A program made the translations under genes and the position numbers. This document shows positions 41,878-50,065 of a DNA stretch of 64,000 bases, piece by piece. Each line of letters begins with the position of its first letter. Position 1 is the first letter of the stretch. Under the pieces are notes generated by a model. The model was not told the DNA's origin and made no database searches. It was given only the letters and a program-made list of their open reading frames with translations. Location of the stretch: NCBI GenBank assembly GCA_002551355.1, contig NTHE01000028.1, positions 35,696-99,695 of the forward strand, in the 5' to 3' direction. This stretch comes from Streptomyces sp. man185. GTDB taxonomy: Bacteria > Actinomycetota > Actinomycetes > Streptomycetales > Streptomycetaceae.

Positions 41878-42744
41878 GTGGACGCCGCGCTGCTCGTCGT
41901 CGCCGCGGTCTGGGGTGCCGTCACCGGACTGCTGATCCCGCGTGCCGCCTACCGGTTCGCCGTCGAGCCGGAGAAGCCCTGGCGCACGGCGTGCCCCGCC
42001 GGTCACCCGCTCACCGGCCCGGTCCGCGGCTGGCTCGGCCCGGCCCGGTGCGCGCCCTGCGCCGCCGGACCGGGAGCGCTCGCCGTACCCGGGGCCGACA
42101 CCGCCGCGGGCCGACCGGGCGCCGAACCCGAGCCCCGCACCATACCGAGCCACACCCAGGGCCCGCCCGGCCTCGGGGCTCCCGCCTCCGGCCCGCCCGC
42201 GTACGCCCCCCGCGTCCTCGCCCCCCTGGTCACCGTGGCCGCCTGTGTCGCGCTCGCCGCCGCCACCGGGGCCCGGCCCGAGCTGATCGGCTGGCTGGCG
42301 CTGGCGCCCGTCGCCGTGCTCCTCGCCGTCGTCGACCGGCGGGTGCACCGGCTGCCCGACCCGCTGACCCTGCCGCTCGCGGCCGCGGCCGTCCTGCTGC
42401 TCGGCGGGGCCGCGCTGCTCCCCGGGCACGCCGGATCCTGGACCTCCGGGCTGCTGGGCGGCCTGGCCCTCGGCGGCTTCTACTTCCTGCTCTTCCTGAT
42501 CAACCCGAACGGCATGGGCTTCGGCGATGTGAAGCTCGCCCTCGCCCTGGGCGTGGTTCTCGGCTGGTACGGCTGGACCGTGCTGTTCCTGGGCGGGTTC
42601 GCCGGGTTCCTGTTCGGGGCGGCGTACGGACTCGCTCTGGTGCTCCTGCGCCGGGCGGGGCGCAGAACCGGCATCCCGTTCGGCCCGTTCATGATCGCCG
42701 GGGCGCTGACCGGCCTGCTGCTGGGGGCCCTGGCCGCCGGGTGA
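41878..42744 (+). CDS. tadV: A24-family prepilin peptidase
   Basis: A 288-residue polytopic aspartic protease. The two catalytic aspartates are visible as D153 (AVVDRRVHRLPD) and D217 in GFGD (NGMGFGDVKLALALG), within a membrane-helix bundle in the C-terminal 170 residues. The N-terminal part holds three cysteines (C39, C58, C61) in a long Pro/Gly-rich insert. It should process the Flp and TadE-like prepilins. It sits far (11 kb) from flp and has its own promoter. Confidence 0.9.
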   Translation: MDAALLVVAAVWGAVTGLLIPRAAYRFAVEPEKPWRTACPAGHPLTGPVRGWLGPARCAPCAAGPGALAVPGADTAAGRPGAEPEPRTIPSHTQGPPGLGAPASGPPAYAPRVLAPLVTVAACVALAAATGARPELIGWLALAPVAVLLAVVDRRVHRLPDPLTLPLAAAAVLLLGGAALLPGHAGSWTSGLLGGLALGGFYFLLFLINPNGMGFGDVKLALALGVVLGWYGWTVLFLGGFAGFLFGAAYGLALVLLRRAGRRTGIPFGPFMIAGALTGLLLGALAAG

Positions 42745-42748
42745 GGAG

Positions 42749-42785
42749 GTGCGCCCTTCCCGTGGGGAGGCGCGCCCTTTTTCGT
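42749..42785 (+). terminator. Terminator after the prepilin peptidase gene
   Basis: An imperfect stem (GCGCCCTTCCC with GGGGAGGCGC) ends in CCCTTTTT at about 42776-42781, just after the stop codon at 42744. Confidence 0.6.
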
Positions 42786-42839
42786 GGGCCGGGGCGGAAT
42801 CCATTCGCGTGCACCGGGCCCGCCTGACACGATTCCGGT

Positions 42840-43649
42840 ATGCCCGAACCATCCACCTCCGCCGACCTCCCCTTCGACTCCGCGGCCTCCCGCGACCGGT
42901 TCGAGGCCCTCGTGGCCGAGGCCGACGCCGTTTCCGTGGACGGGTGGGACTTCTCCTGGCTCGAGGGCCGCGCCACCGAGGAGCGCCCCTCCTGGGGGTA
43001 CGCCCGCGCGATGGCCGGCCGGCTCGGCCGGGCCCACGCCGCGCTCGACCTCCAGACCGGGGGCGGCGAGGTGCTGGCCGCCGCGCCGAAGCTCCCCCCG
43101 GTCACCGTGGCCACGGAGGCCTGGCCTCCCAACATCGCCCGCGCCACCGCCCTGCTGCATCCGCTCGGGGCGGTCGTCGTCGCCGACGAGGACGAGCCGC
43201 CGCTGCCCTTCGGCGACGCCGCCTTCGACCTCGTGGTCAGCCGCCATCCCGTCACCACGTGGTGGGAGGAGATCGCGCGCGTGCTCGCCCCCGGCGGTAC
43301 GTACTTCTCCCAGCAGGTCGGACCGGCCAGCGTCTTCGAACTCGTGGAGTACTTCCTCGGTCCGCAGCCGCCCGAGGTCCGCCGGGGCCGGCACCCCGAG
43401 GACGCGCGGGCCGCCGCGACGGCGGCCGGTCTGGAAGTGGTGGACCTGCGCTCCGAGACCCTGCGCACCGAGTTCCGCGATATCGGCGCGGTCGTCTACT
43501 TCCTGCGCAAGGTGATCTGGATGGTGCCCGGATTCACCGTCGAGCAGTACCGGCCCCAACTGGCCGCTTTGCACCGGCAGATCGAGGCGGAAGGGCCGTT
43601 CCTCGCCCGCACGGCCCGCTTCCTGATCGAGGCCCGCAAGCCCCGGTGA
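42840..43649 (+). CDS. SAM-dependent methyltransferase
   Basis: A 269-residue class I methyltransferase. The nucleotide-binding segment is ALDLQTGGGEVLAAAPKL; the acidic ribose loop is ATEAWPPN; motif with PLPFGDAAFDLVVSRHPV and the EEIARVLAPGGTYFSQQVG strand follow. It is typical of methyltransferase type 11 proteins. The substrate is unknown, and it is not obviously linked to its neighbours. ATG 42840 is used. Confidence 0.88.
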   Translation: MPEPSTSADLPFDSAASRDRFEALVAEADAVSVDGWDFSWLEGRATEERPSWGYARAMAGRLGRAHAALDLQTGGGEVLAAAPKLPPVTVATEAWPPNIARATALLHPLGAVVVADEDEPPLPFGDAAFDLVVSRHPVTTWWEEIARVLAPGGTYFSQQVGPASVFELVEYFLGPQPPEVRRGRHPEDARAAATAAGLEVVDLRSETLRTEFRDIGAVVYFLRKVIWMVPGFTVEQYRPQLAALHRQIEAEGPFLARTARFLIEARKPR

Positions 43650-43786
43650 CGGTGGCCGGATCTCGCCCTGTTCGTCAACCTGCCTACTCCGTACGCCCGT
43701 TCAGCACCGTTTCGGAGGCAACGGGATTGCGCGGGCGGCCGTCCTATCCTCCGGGAGGCACGCACAGTGAAGGAGTGGGAGCGGTC

Positions 43787-44233
43787 ATGACCGTGGAGAG
43801 GGAAGACTGTGCGGGGCCCACCGGGCGCGCGCGGCACGGCAACGCCGACTGGCTCACGGGGGCCAGGATCACCGCCGTCCTCGGCGTCTACTACCGGCCC
43901 GAGGGCCGGGCGGGCGAGCCGGAGGCCGTCGAGTTCGTCCTCGCCGAGGACCAGTCGGTCCTGCTGACCTGCGCCTCCGACCGGACGCTGCGGGTCACTC
44001 CGGGCACCTGGCCGAGGCTGCCCGACTGGTGCGTACCGGCGAGCCAGTGGCAGCAGGCCCCGCCCGCCCTCCTGCCGCCGGTGCCGTACGGGGGAGCGTG
44101 GACGGTCGTGGGCACCCAGGAGCTCAGGAACGCCGACGGGGAGGTGCTCCAGGCCGTCATCCGGTGCGAGGAGGGGGACTTCGTGGTGGTCGCCGGAGAC
44201 ACGATGACGATCCGCTTCTCCCCCCGCCCCTGA
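43787..44233 (+). CDS. Conserved hypothetical protein, 148 aa
   Basis: A small soluble protein, hypothetical. It has two halves of beta strands (SVLLTCASDRTLRVTPGTWP and GGAWTVVGTQELRNADGEVL) and no signal peptide. The start ATG 43787 follows GGAGTGGGAG. Not recognised. Confidence 0.65.
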   Translation: MTVEREDCAGPTGRARHGNADWLTGARITAVLGVYYRPEGRAGEPEAVEFVLAEDQSVLLTCASDRTLRVTPGTWPRLPDWCVPASQWQQAPPALLPPVPYGGAWTVVGTQELRNADGEVLQAVIRCEEGDFVVVAGDTMTIRFSPRP

Positions 44234-44327
44234 CCCGTGCGCGGCGCGCCCCGACCCGTACGCTCCCCGCTGCCCGGTACGCCCCGCGCCTCATCCGTAC
44301 GCACCTACGTGCCTGCGCGGTACGCCC

Positions 44328-45521
44328 TTACGCGTGCGGCCCCACCGTCACCGGGCCGACCGTCAGTTCCGCCGTCCCCTCCATGATCGCGGCGATGCGC
44401 TCCACCTGCTCCTCCAGCGCTCGCAGCCGGGTCGCGGACAGCGGCTTCAGCGGTTCCACCGTCACCGCGATCCGGCGGCCCGAGCGGCGCTGGTGCCAGA
44501 CGCCGGCCACCGTGCCGTCCACCAGCAGCACCGGGAAGTTCCCCGCCTGCCCGCCCGCGAGAGCCCGCTCGCCCGCCGCCCCCGGGAACAGCCGCTCCCG
44601 GGGCCACGAGGCGATGGCGAACGCGTCGAAGTACGGGAGCAGGCGCACGCCCAGCGCCTTCGCCGCCGGGAAGTCCGTGTCGCCCGCGACCACCCACGCC
44701 GGGCCCTCCTCCGCGAACGCCACCTCCTCGATCGCCCCCGCCCCGGCCAGGGCGGCGAACTGCTCGGCCGCCCAGCGCTTCGGCGCCGCGAGCCACCGGG
44801 CGAAATGCGCGGGGGTGGCCGGCCCGTAGGCGTACAGGTACCGCTCGATAAGAGCAGCCAGTGCGCCGGCGCCGGGCAGTGGGGTGCACCCGGGGTTGGT
44901 GTACGTCGCCTTCCGGCCCCGGTTGGGGGCGTAGGCGAGGACGCCCCGGTGGCCCGCCAGGTGCAGGACCTGCCGCCAGCGCGGCCACATCGCCTGGAAC
45001 CCGGGCATCACCAGGTCCCCGGCCCACGGCCCGGTCCGCGCGACGACCTCGTCGGAGAGCTCGTCGATCGTCAGCTCCGCCCCGGTCAGCGCCTCCCCGA
45101 CGGCTGCGACGACCGACTCCACCTGGTCCGGGGTCATCCGGGCGTCCTTGGTGAAGGGGTTCGGGCCCGTCGGCACGGCGGACAGGGCCCCGGCCCACAG
45201 GGGCAGGTCCGCCGCGGGCAGCAGGTGGACCGTGCCGCGCGGCCCGAACGTCTTGACCAGGGTCCGGTCGGTCCACAGGGCCGTACGGACGTCGTCGCGG
45301 GTCAGCCCGTCCCCGCGCAGCCCCACGGACAGCTCGGCCGCCGACAGCACCTGGGCGTGCGCCCCGAGCATCGCCGCCACCGCGTCGCCGGGGGAAGCGA
45401 AGGGTGACTCGGTGGCGACGGCATCCGGGTGGAGGTGCTGGCGGGCCAGCCGCCGGGCGTTCGCCCCGGCCCAGGTCACGGTCGCCGTCGCGGGTGCGGG
45501 CACAGGGGATCGTGTCGTCAT
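44328..45521 (-). CDS. Winged-helix DNA-binding protein (HTH_42 family)
   Basis: A 397-residue cytosolic protein of the HTH_42/YcaQ-AlkX superfamily (DUF1006-like). Marks are ARRLARQHL at the N-terminus, LWTDRTLVKTFGPRGTVHLL, LRRLLPYFDAFAIAS-like segment (VRLLPYFDAFAIASWPRERL) and LLVDGTVAGVWHQRRSGRRI near the end. Some relatives are DNA-crosslink glycosylases; here the catalytic QxQ motif of the AlkZ branch is not apparent, so I call only the family. ATG 45521. Confidence 0.85.
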   Translation of the reverse strand: MTTRSPVPAPATATVTWAGANARRLARQHLHPDAVATESPFASPGDAVAAMLGAHAQVLSAAELSVGLRGDGLTRDDVRTALWTDRTLVKTFGPRGTVHLLPAADLPLWAGALSAVPTGPNPFTKDARMTPDQVESVVAAVGEALTGAELTIDELSDEVVARTGPWAGDLVMPGFQAMWPRWRQVLHLAGHRGVLAYAPNRGRKATYTNPGCTPLPGAGALAALIERYLYAYGPATPAHFARWLAAPKRWAAEQFAALAGAGAIEEVAFAEEGPAWVVAGDTDFPAAKALGVRLLPYFDAFAIASWPRERLFPGAAGERALAGGQAGNFPVLLVDGTVAGVWHQRRSGRRIAVTVEPLKPLSATRLRALEEQVERIAAIMEGTAELTVGPVTVGPHA

Positions 45522-45599
45522 GCCCCGAACCTAGAGTCCTTTGAGGGCAGCTTCTGTCCTCTTCCGCGCCTCGGCGGCGTCAAGGCCGCGGAGCCCGGC

Positions 45600-45818
45600 G
45601 ACCCCTCGATACGGAGGTCGATAACGGGCTGTGAAAGGGCAGAGAAGGGGCGCCGAAGAGAGCACCGATGAGGGGCGCGTCCTGCTCGGAACGCAGTCCG
45701 GCGCATCCGGAGAGTAATTGTGGAGTGGCGTGGCACGCGTCGGCACTTACGAAGGGTTATGGTGGAAACCCCCCCTCGGGCCGGTCCGTATCCCCCCCAC
45801 GGACCGGCCCGTTTTTTT
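45600..45818 (+). ncRNA. Candidate small RNA ending at an orphan terminator
   Basis: A plus-strand transcript is inferred from the terminator at 45777-45818. Upstream there is an AT-richer spot (GAGAGTAATTGTGG, 45711-45724) and another (GGGTTATGG, 45754-45762), either of which could be part of a promoter. No conserved open reading frame is visible. The 5' end given is a guess. Confidence 0.4.
45777..45818 (+). terminator. Strong intrinsic terminator without upstream gene
   Basis: A perfect 13-bp stem (45777-45789 with 45799-45811), 9-base loop and seven Ts (45812-45818). On the minus strand there is no T-run, so it works on the plus strand. Confidence 0.9.
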
Positions 45819-45896
45819 ATGGGCCGGCGCAGGCGCTGCCGTTCGGCCCCGGCGCGCCCCCGCTGTTCCCTGTGCGCGGGCCCCGTCGAGCCGACG

Positions 45897-46946
45897 TCAG
45901 CTGCGGCCGGCCCAGATGTTGGTGCCCGCCGTGTCCACGGCGAAGGCGTCGATCTCCTCTCGTTCCTCGGCTGTCAGCGCAGGACCCGCGAGGGCGGCCA
46001 CGTTCTCCTCCAGCTGTTTCACGCTCGACGCGCCGATCAGTGCCGAGGTCATGCGGCTGTCGCGCAGCACCCACGCGATGGCGAGCTGGGCCAGCGACTG
46101 GCCGCGGCCCCGCGCGATGTCGTTGAGTCCGTTGAGCCGGCGGACCACCTCGTCGGAGAGGAGGCCCGGGTCGAGGGACTTGCCCTGGGTGGCGCGCGAG
46201 CCCTCCGGGATGCCCTGCAGATACTTGTTCGTGAGCAGGCCCTGGGCGAGCGGCACGAAGGAGATGCAGCCCATTCCGGCCGCCTCCAGGGTGTCGAGCA
46301 GCCCGTCGTCCTCGATCCAGCGGTTGATCATGGAGTAGGACGGCTGGTGGATCAGCGCCGGCACGCCCATCTCCTTGAGCAGCCCGGCCGCCTCGGCGGT
46401 CTGCTCCGCGTTGTACGAGGAGACGCCCACGTACAGCGCCTTGCCCTGCTGGACGGCGGACGCCAGGGCGCCCATCGTCTCCTCCAGCGGGGTGTGCGGG
46501 TCGAAGCGGTGCGAGTAGAAGATGTCGACGTAGTCGAGGCCCATCCGCTTCAGGGAGGCGTCGAGCGAGGACAGCAGGTACTTCCGCGAGCCCCACTCGC
46601 CGTACGGGCCGGGGTGCATCAGATATCCGGCCTTGGTGGAGATGACCAGTTCGTCACGGTACGGAGCGAAGTCCTGGGCGAAGAGCTTGCCGAAGTTCAG
46701 CTCGGCCGAGCCGGGCGGCGGACCGTAGTTATTGGCCAGATCGAAGTGGGTGACGCCGAGGTCGAAGGCGCGGCGCAGGATCGCCCGCTGGGAGTCCAGG
46801 GCCCGGTCGTCGCCGAAGTTGTGCCACAGGCCCAGCGAGAGGGCGGGCAGCTTGAGGCCGCTGCGCCCGGTCCGGCGGTACTCCATGGAGTCGTAGCGCG
46901 AATCGGCGGCGCGGTAGTACAGGTCGGGGGAGAGGTAATCAGTCAC
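45897..46946 (-). CDS. Aldo/keto reductase, YghZ-like
   Basis: A 349-residue NADPH-dependent reductase of the YghZ (L-glyceraldehyde-3-phosphate reductase) branch. Active-site features are LGLWHNFGD, DLANNYGPPPGSAE (Asp and Tyr of the tetrad), LVISTKAGYLMHPGPYGEWG with the Lys, and the YSHRFDPHTPLEE His. Cofactor-binding residues occur in FVPLAQGLLTNKYL and IGASSVKQLEEN. The physiological substrate is unknown; methylglyoxal or sugar-phosphate detoxification is typical. It diverges from the isoprenyl transferase gene. Confidence 0.92.
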   Translation of the reverse strand: MTDYLSPDLYYRAADSRYDSMEYRRTGRSGLKLPALSLGLWHNFGDDRALDSQRAILRRAFDLGVTHFDLANNYGPPPGSAELNFGKLFAQDFAPYRDELVISTKAGYLMHPGPYGEWGSRKYLLSSLDASLKRMGLDYVDIFYSHRFDPHTPLEETMGALASAVQQGKALYVGVSSYNAEQTAEAAGLLKEMGVPALIHQPSYSMINRWIEDDGLLDTLEAAGMGCISFVPLAQGLLTNKYLQGIPEGSRATQGKSLDPGLLSDEVVRRLNGLNDIARGRGQSLAQLAIAWVLRDSRMTSALIGASSVKQLEENVAALAGPALTAEEREEIDAFAVDTAGTNIWAGRS

Positions 46947-47200
46947 GTTTCACTCCTTATCACGGAGTTGTGACAGACCGGGTTGGGCCCCCGTGACCCG
47001 GTCGCAGTAATGTGGCCGCTTCGGGGAATGCCGGTGTGCGGCGCGGCGAAGGCCCGCGTGGCCCGTGCCAGTGGTAGGGGTGCGGACCGCCGAGGGATCG
47101 TGCGGGCGGCGCAGGCCGTGCGGCGATTCCCTGCGGGGGACGGCCCCCGGACCCCCGGCGACGGGGAGGGCGGGCCCCGGGCCCGTACGGAACCGAGAGG

Positions 47201-47971
47201 GTGAACGCAGTGAACTTCCGCGACCTGGTGTACAGGCTCTACGCGCGCCGGGTGGAAGGCCGCCTGGACCACGACCAGGTGCCGAAGCACATCGGGGTCA
47301 TCCTCGACGGCAACCGGCGGTGGGCCAAGGCGTCCGGCGGATCGGCCGTGCAGGGCCACCAGGCCGGTGCGGACAAGATCTCCGAGCTGCTCGGCTGGTG
47401 CGACGAGACCGATGTCGAGGTCGTCACCCTGTGGATGCTGTCCACGGACAACTTCGACCGGCCCGAGCACGAGCTGAAGCCGCTGCTCGGCATCATCGAG
47501 AACACCGTGCGCAACCTGGCCGCGGACGGGCGCTGGCGCGTCCACCACGTCGGCACGCTCGACCTGCTCCCGGCGGAGACGCAGACGGTGCTGAAGGAGG
47601 CCGAGGAGTCGACGTCCGGCATCGACGGGATAATCGTCAACGTCGCGGTCGGCTACGGCGGCCGTCAGGAGATCGCGGACGCGGTGCGCTCCCTGCTCCT
47701 GGAGCACTCGGAGAAGGGCACGACCTTCGAGGAGCTGGCCGAGGTCGTCTCCACCGACCTGATCTCCGAGCACCTCTACACCCGGGGCCAGCCCGATCCC
47801 GACCTGGTGATCCGGACCAGCGGCGAGCAGCGGCTCTCGGGCTTCATGCTCTGGCAGAGCGCCCATTCGGAGTACTACTTCTGCGAAGTCTTCTGGCCGG
47901 CCTTCCGCAAGGTCGACTTCCTCCGGGCGCTGCGCGACTACGCCGCCCGCCACCGCCGCTACGGGGCCTGA
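47201..47971 (+). CDS. uppS: cis-Isoprenyl transferase (undecaprenyl diphosphate synthase family)
   Basis: A 256-residue prenyltransferase that extends allylic diphosphates with isopentenyl diphosphate to make a polyprenyl carrier for cell-wall synthesis. The active-site loop is HIGVILDGNRRWAK, followed by VVTLWMLSTDNFDRP, and the C-terminal RTSGEQRLSGFMLWQS and EYYFCEVFWPAF motifs. Streptomyces carry more than one such gene; this copy resembles the short Z-farnesyl/decaprenyl types as well, so chain length is not assigned. GTG 47201 or the GTG at 47210 may be the start (AGAGGG box). Confidence 0.9.
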   Translation: MNAVNFRDLVYRLYARRVEGRLDHDQVPKHIGVILDGNRRWAKASGGSAVQGHQAGADKISELLGWCDETDVEVVTLWMLSTDNFDRPEHELKPLLGIIENTVRNLAADGRWRVHHVGTLDLLPAETQTVLKEAEESTSGIDGIIVNVAVGYGGRQEIADAVRSLLLEHSEKGTTFEELAEVVSTDLISEHLYTRGQPDPDLVIRTSGEQRLSGFMLWQSAHSEYYFCEVFWPAFRKVDFLRALRDYAARHRRYGA

Positions 47972-48356
47972 GCGCCCCTGCCGCACGGGTGTTGCCCGAT
48001 GGCTCCCCTCTTATGGGGGAGCCATCGCGTAGGTGGGGGTCACCGCGCGTCCACCGGGACTTCGCCACACCGTGTCATATGCAGCGGCATGGCTTCGCGC
48101 GGAAAAGGGAATACCCCTGTCAGGTCGACGTCCGGTCATCAACCAGGCGGATGTCGCATCCAAGTGAGCGGTGCCAAGACCGCTCGCCCGGGAGGCCCTT
48201 TGCACACGAAGGACCGTAGACAGTCTGCGGCCGACGCGGTGGCCGTGGTCCGGCCCGTGCACGGGGCCCGATCCCGGTCCGTCCTCTCCCTTCGGGAAGC
48301 TCCGCGACCGTCCGTCGCACTCCCCGACCTCGTCCGAGGGGGTACGTCCTTCCGTG
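47972..48356 (+). other. 385-bp intergenic region before phoH
   Basis: It contains the uppS terminator at its left end. From 48028 to 48356 there is only the presumed phoH promoter and leader. The frame open from 48171 is continuous with phoH but shows no conserved sequence and no ribosome-binding site, so I treat it as untranslated. Confidence 0.55.
47997..48027 (+). terminator. Hairpin terminator after the isoprenyl transferase gene
   Basis: A perfect 12-bp stem (47997-48008 with 48016-48027) and 7-base loop, 26 bases after the stop. There is no T-run. Confidence 0.75.
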
Positions 48357-49676
48357 GTGACCAGTAGCAAGCGCCGCATGCCCGACCGGCGCACATACGT
48401 TCTCGACACCAGCGTCCTGCTGGCCGATCCCGGTGCCATGGCCCGCTTCGACGAGCACGAAGTCGTGCTGCCGATCGTCGTGGTCACGGAGCTGGAGGCC
48501 AAACGGCACCACCCGGAGCTCGGCTACTTCGCCCGGCAGGCCCTGCGCCTGCTGGACGACTTCCGGATCCGGTACGGCCGGCTGGACGCCCCGATCCCGC
48601 TCGGGGATCTGGGCGGGACGCTCCGCGTCGAGCTGAACCACTCCGATCCCGGCGTCCTGCCCGCCGGCTACCGGTTGGGGGACAACGACTCACGGATCCT
48701 CGCGGTCGCACGCAACCTCCAGGCCGAGGGGTACGACGTCACGGTCGTCTCCAAGGACCTGCCGCTCCGCATCAAGGCGTCCTCCGTCGGCCTCCTCGCC
48801 GAGGAGTACCGCGCGGAGCTCGCCATCACGGACTCCGGCTGGACCGGTATGAGCGAACTGTCCCTCGCCGGGGAACAGATCGACCTGCTGTTCAGCGAGG
48901 AGACGCTGTACGTCCCCGAGGCCGCCGAGCTGCCCGTGCACACCGGTCTGGTCCTCCAGTCCGAGCGCGGCAAGGCGCTCGGCCGGGTGACGGCCGAGGG
49001 CAACGTGCGCCTCGTGCGGGGCGACCGGGAGGCGTTCGGCATCCACGGGCGCAGCGCCGAGCAGCGGATCGCGCTCGACCTCCTCCTGGACGCGGACGTC
49101 GGCATCGTGTCGCTGGGCGGACGCGCGGGCACCGGCAAGTCGGCGCTGGCCCTCTGCGCGGGCCTGGAGGCGGTGCTGGAGCGCCGGCAGCACAAGAAGG
49201 TGATGGTCTTCCGCCCGCTGTACGCGGTGGGCGGGCAGGAGCTCGGCTATCTCCCCGGCAGCGAGGCCGAGAAGATGAGCCCCTGGGCGCAGGCGGTCTT
49301 CGACACGCTCTCGGCGGTCGCCGGGCGCGAGGTCATCGAGGAGGTGCTCGGGCGCGGGATGCTGGAGGTCCTGCCGCTCACCCACATCCGCGGCCGCTCG
49401 CTGCACGACGCCTTCGTGATCGTCGACGAGGCGCAGTCACTCGAACGGAACGTCCTGCTGACCGTGTTGTCCCGTATCGGGGCGAATTCGCGTGTCGTGC
49501 TCACTCACGACGTGGCCCAGCGGGACAACCTCCGGGTCGGCCGGTACGACGGAGTCGTCGCCGTCGTCGAGAAACTGAAGGGCCATCCGCTGTTCGCGCA
49601 CGTCACGCTCACGCGGTCGGAGCGTTCGCAGATCGCCGCGCTGGTGACCGAAATGCTGGAGGAAGGCCACATCTGA
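48357..49676 (+). CDS. PIN-domain / PhoH-family ATPase
   Basis: A 439-residue protein with an N-terminal PIN ribonuclease-like domain (RTYVLDTSVLLADPGAM, with acidic residues in VVVTELEAK and GDNDSRILAVA) fused to a PhoH ATPase/helicase domain (Walker A GGRAGTGKS at 254-262, Walker B VIVDEAQSL). It corresponds to the PhoH2 class, proposed to be an RNA helicase-nuclease; in actinobacteria PhoH2 genes may pair with an upstream antitoxin, which I do not see here. GTG 48357 places the start just before RRMPDRRTYVLD. Confidence 0.93.
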   Translation: MTSSKRRMPDRRTYVLDTSVLLADPGAMARFDEHEVVLPIVVVTELEAKRHHPELGYFARQALRLLDDFRIRYGRLDAPIPLGDLGGTLRVELNHSDPGVLPAGYRLGDNDSRILAVARNLQAEGYDVTVVSKDLPLRIKASSVGLLAEEYRAELAITDSGWTGMSELSLAGEQIDLLFSEETLYVPEAAELPVHTGLVLQSERGKALGRVTAEGNVRLVRGDREAFGIHGRSAEQRIALDLLLDADVGIVSLGGRAGTGKSALALCAGLEAVLERRQHKKVMVFRPLYAVGGQELGYLPGSEAEKMSPWAQAVFDTLSAVAGREVIEEVLGRGMLEVLPLTHIRGRSLHDAFVIVDEAQSLERNVLLTVLSRIGANSRVVLTHDVAQRDNLRVGRYDGVVAVVEKLKGHPLFAHVTLTRSERSQIAALVTEMLEEGHI

Positions 49677-50065
49677 CCCGCATGCCCCATTGATGCCGCC
49701 CGGCGAGCCAAGGAGCTTAGCCGGGCGGCATTGTGCTGCGCCGTCATTTCCGCAAAACCGGAGGGCCAAACGAGGTGTGACCTTTCCCACGCAACACAGA
49801 ATTGCCTCCCGGCGTCCCCGTCCGGCAGAGTCTTGCTTCCGTCAGGCCCCGCATACGGCACTTGGGCACCTCCAGAGGCGCCACGCACCACACAACTCAA
49901 CACGAGACGCCCGTATGCCGCCCGCGAGCACCACGCGGCAGCCTCCTCACCGGGGTTGCCCATCGGGCCCGTGCCTCCCGTGACCCACGCAGTAGGGAGG
50001 CCAGTGCCAGGGGCACGAACGCGCCCGCGAGGTCACCTAAGCGGACGATGCTGGAAGGACACCAT
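49677..50065 (+). promoter_or_regulatory. Long leader before the SLT-domain gene
   Basis: After the phoH terminator about 335 bases precede the SLT gene. They contain several nested inverted repeats, including CCTCCC/GGGAGG (49976-49981 with 49996-50001), GTGCC-A-GGGGCAC near 50003-50015 and TGCCG/CGGCA pairs around 49917-49942. A region AAACGAGGTGTGACCTTTCCC near 49767-49788 is less GC-rich and may be promoter. This could be a structured regulatory leader, but it does not match a riboswitch I can name. Confidence 0.4.
49694..49730 (+). terminator. Terminator after phoH
   Basis: A perfect 11-bp stem (49694-49704 with 49720-49730) and 15-base loop, 18 bases after the stop. Confidence 0.8.

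Larger units (their letters stand above)
45522..45896. other. 375-bp intergenic region with an orphan plus-strand terminator
   Basis: It lies between the winged-helix gene (promoter end) and the 3' end of the aldo/keto reductase gene, both on the minus strand. No minus-strand function beyond the winged-helix promoter is visible. On the plus strand a strong T-tailed terminator ends at 45818 without any annotated plus-strand gene before it. Confidence 0.65.

Noticed and set aside
48171..48356. 62-residue N-terminal extension of the PhoH protein
   Set aside because: No conserved sequence and no ribosome-binding site; the PIN domain starts near RRTYVLDTSVLL after GTG 48357.
49731..50065. Possible ydaO/yuaA (c-di-AMP) riboswitch before the SLT gene
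   Set aside because: The characteristic conserved blocks of that riboswitch in actinobacteria could not be found by eye; kept only as an unassigned leader.
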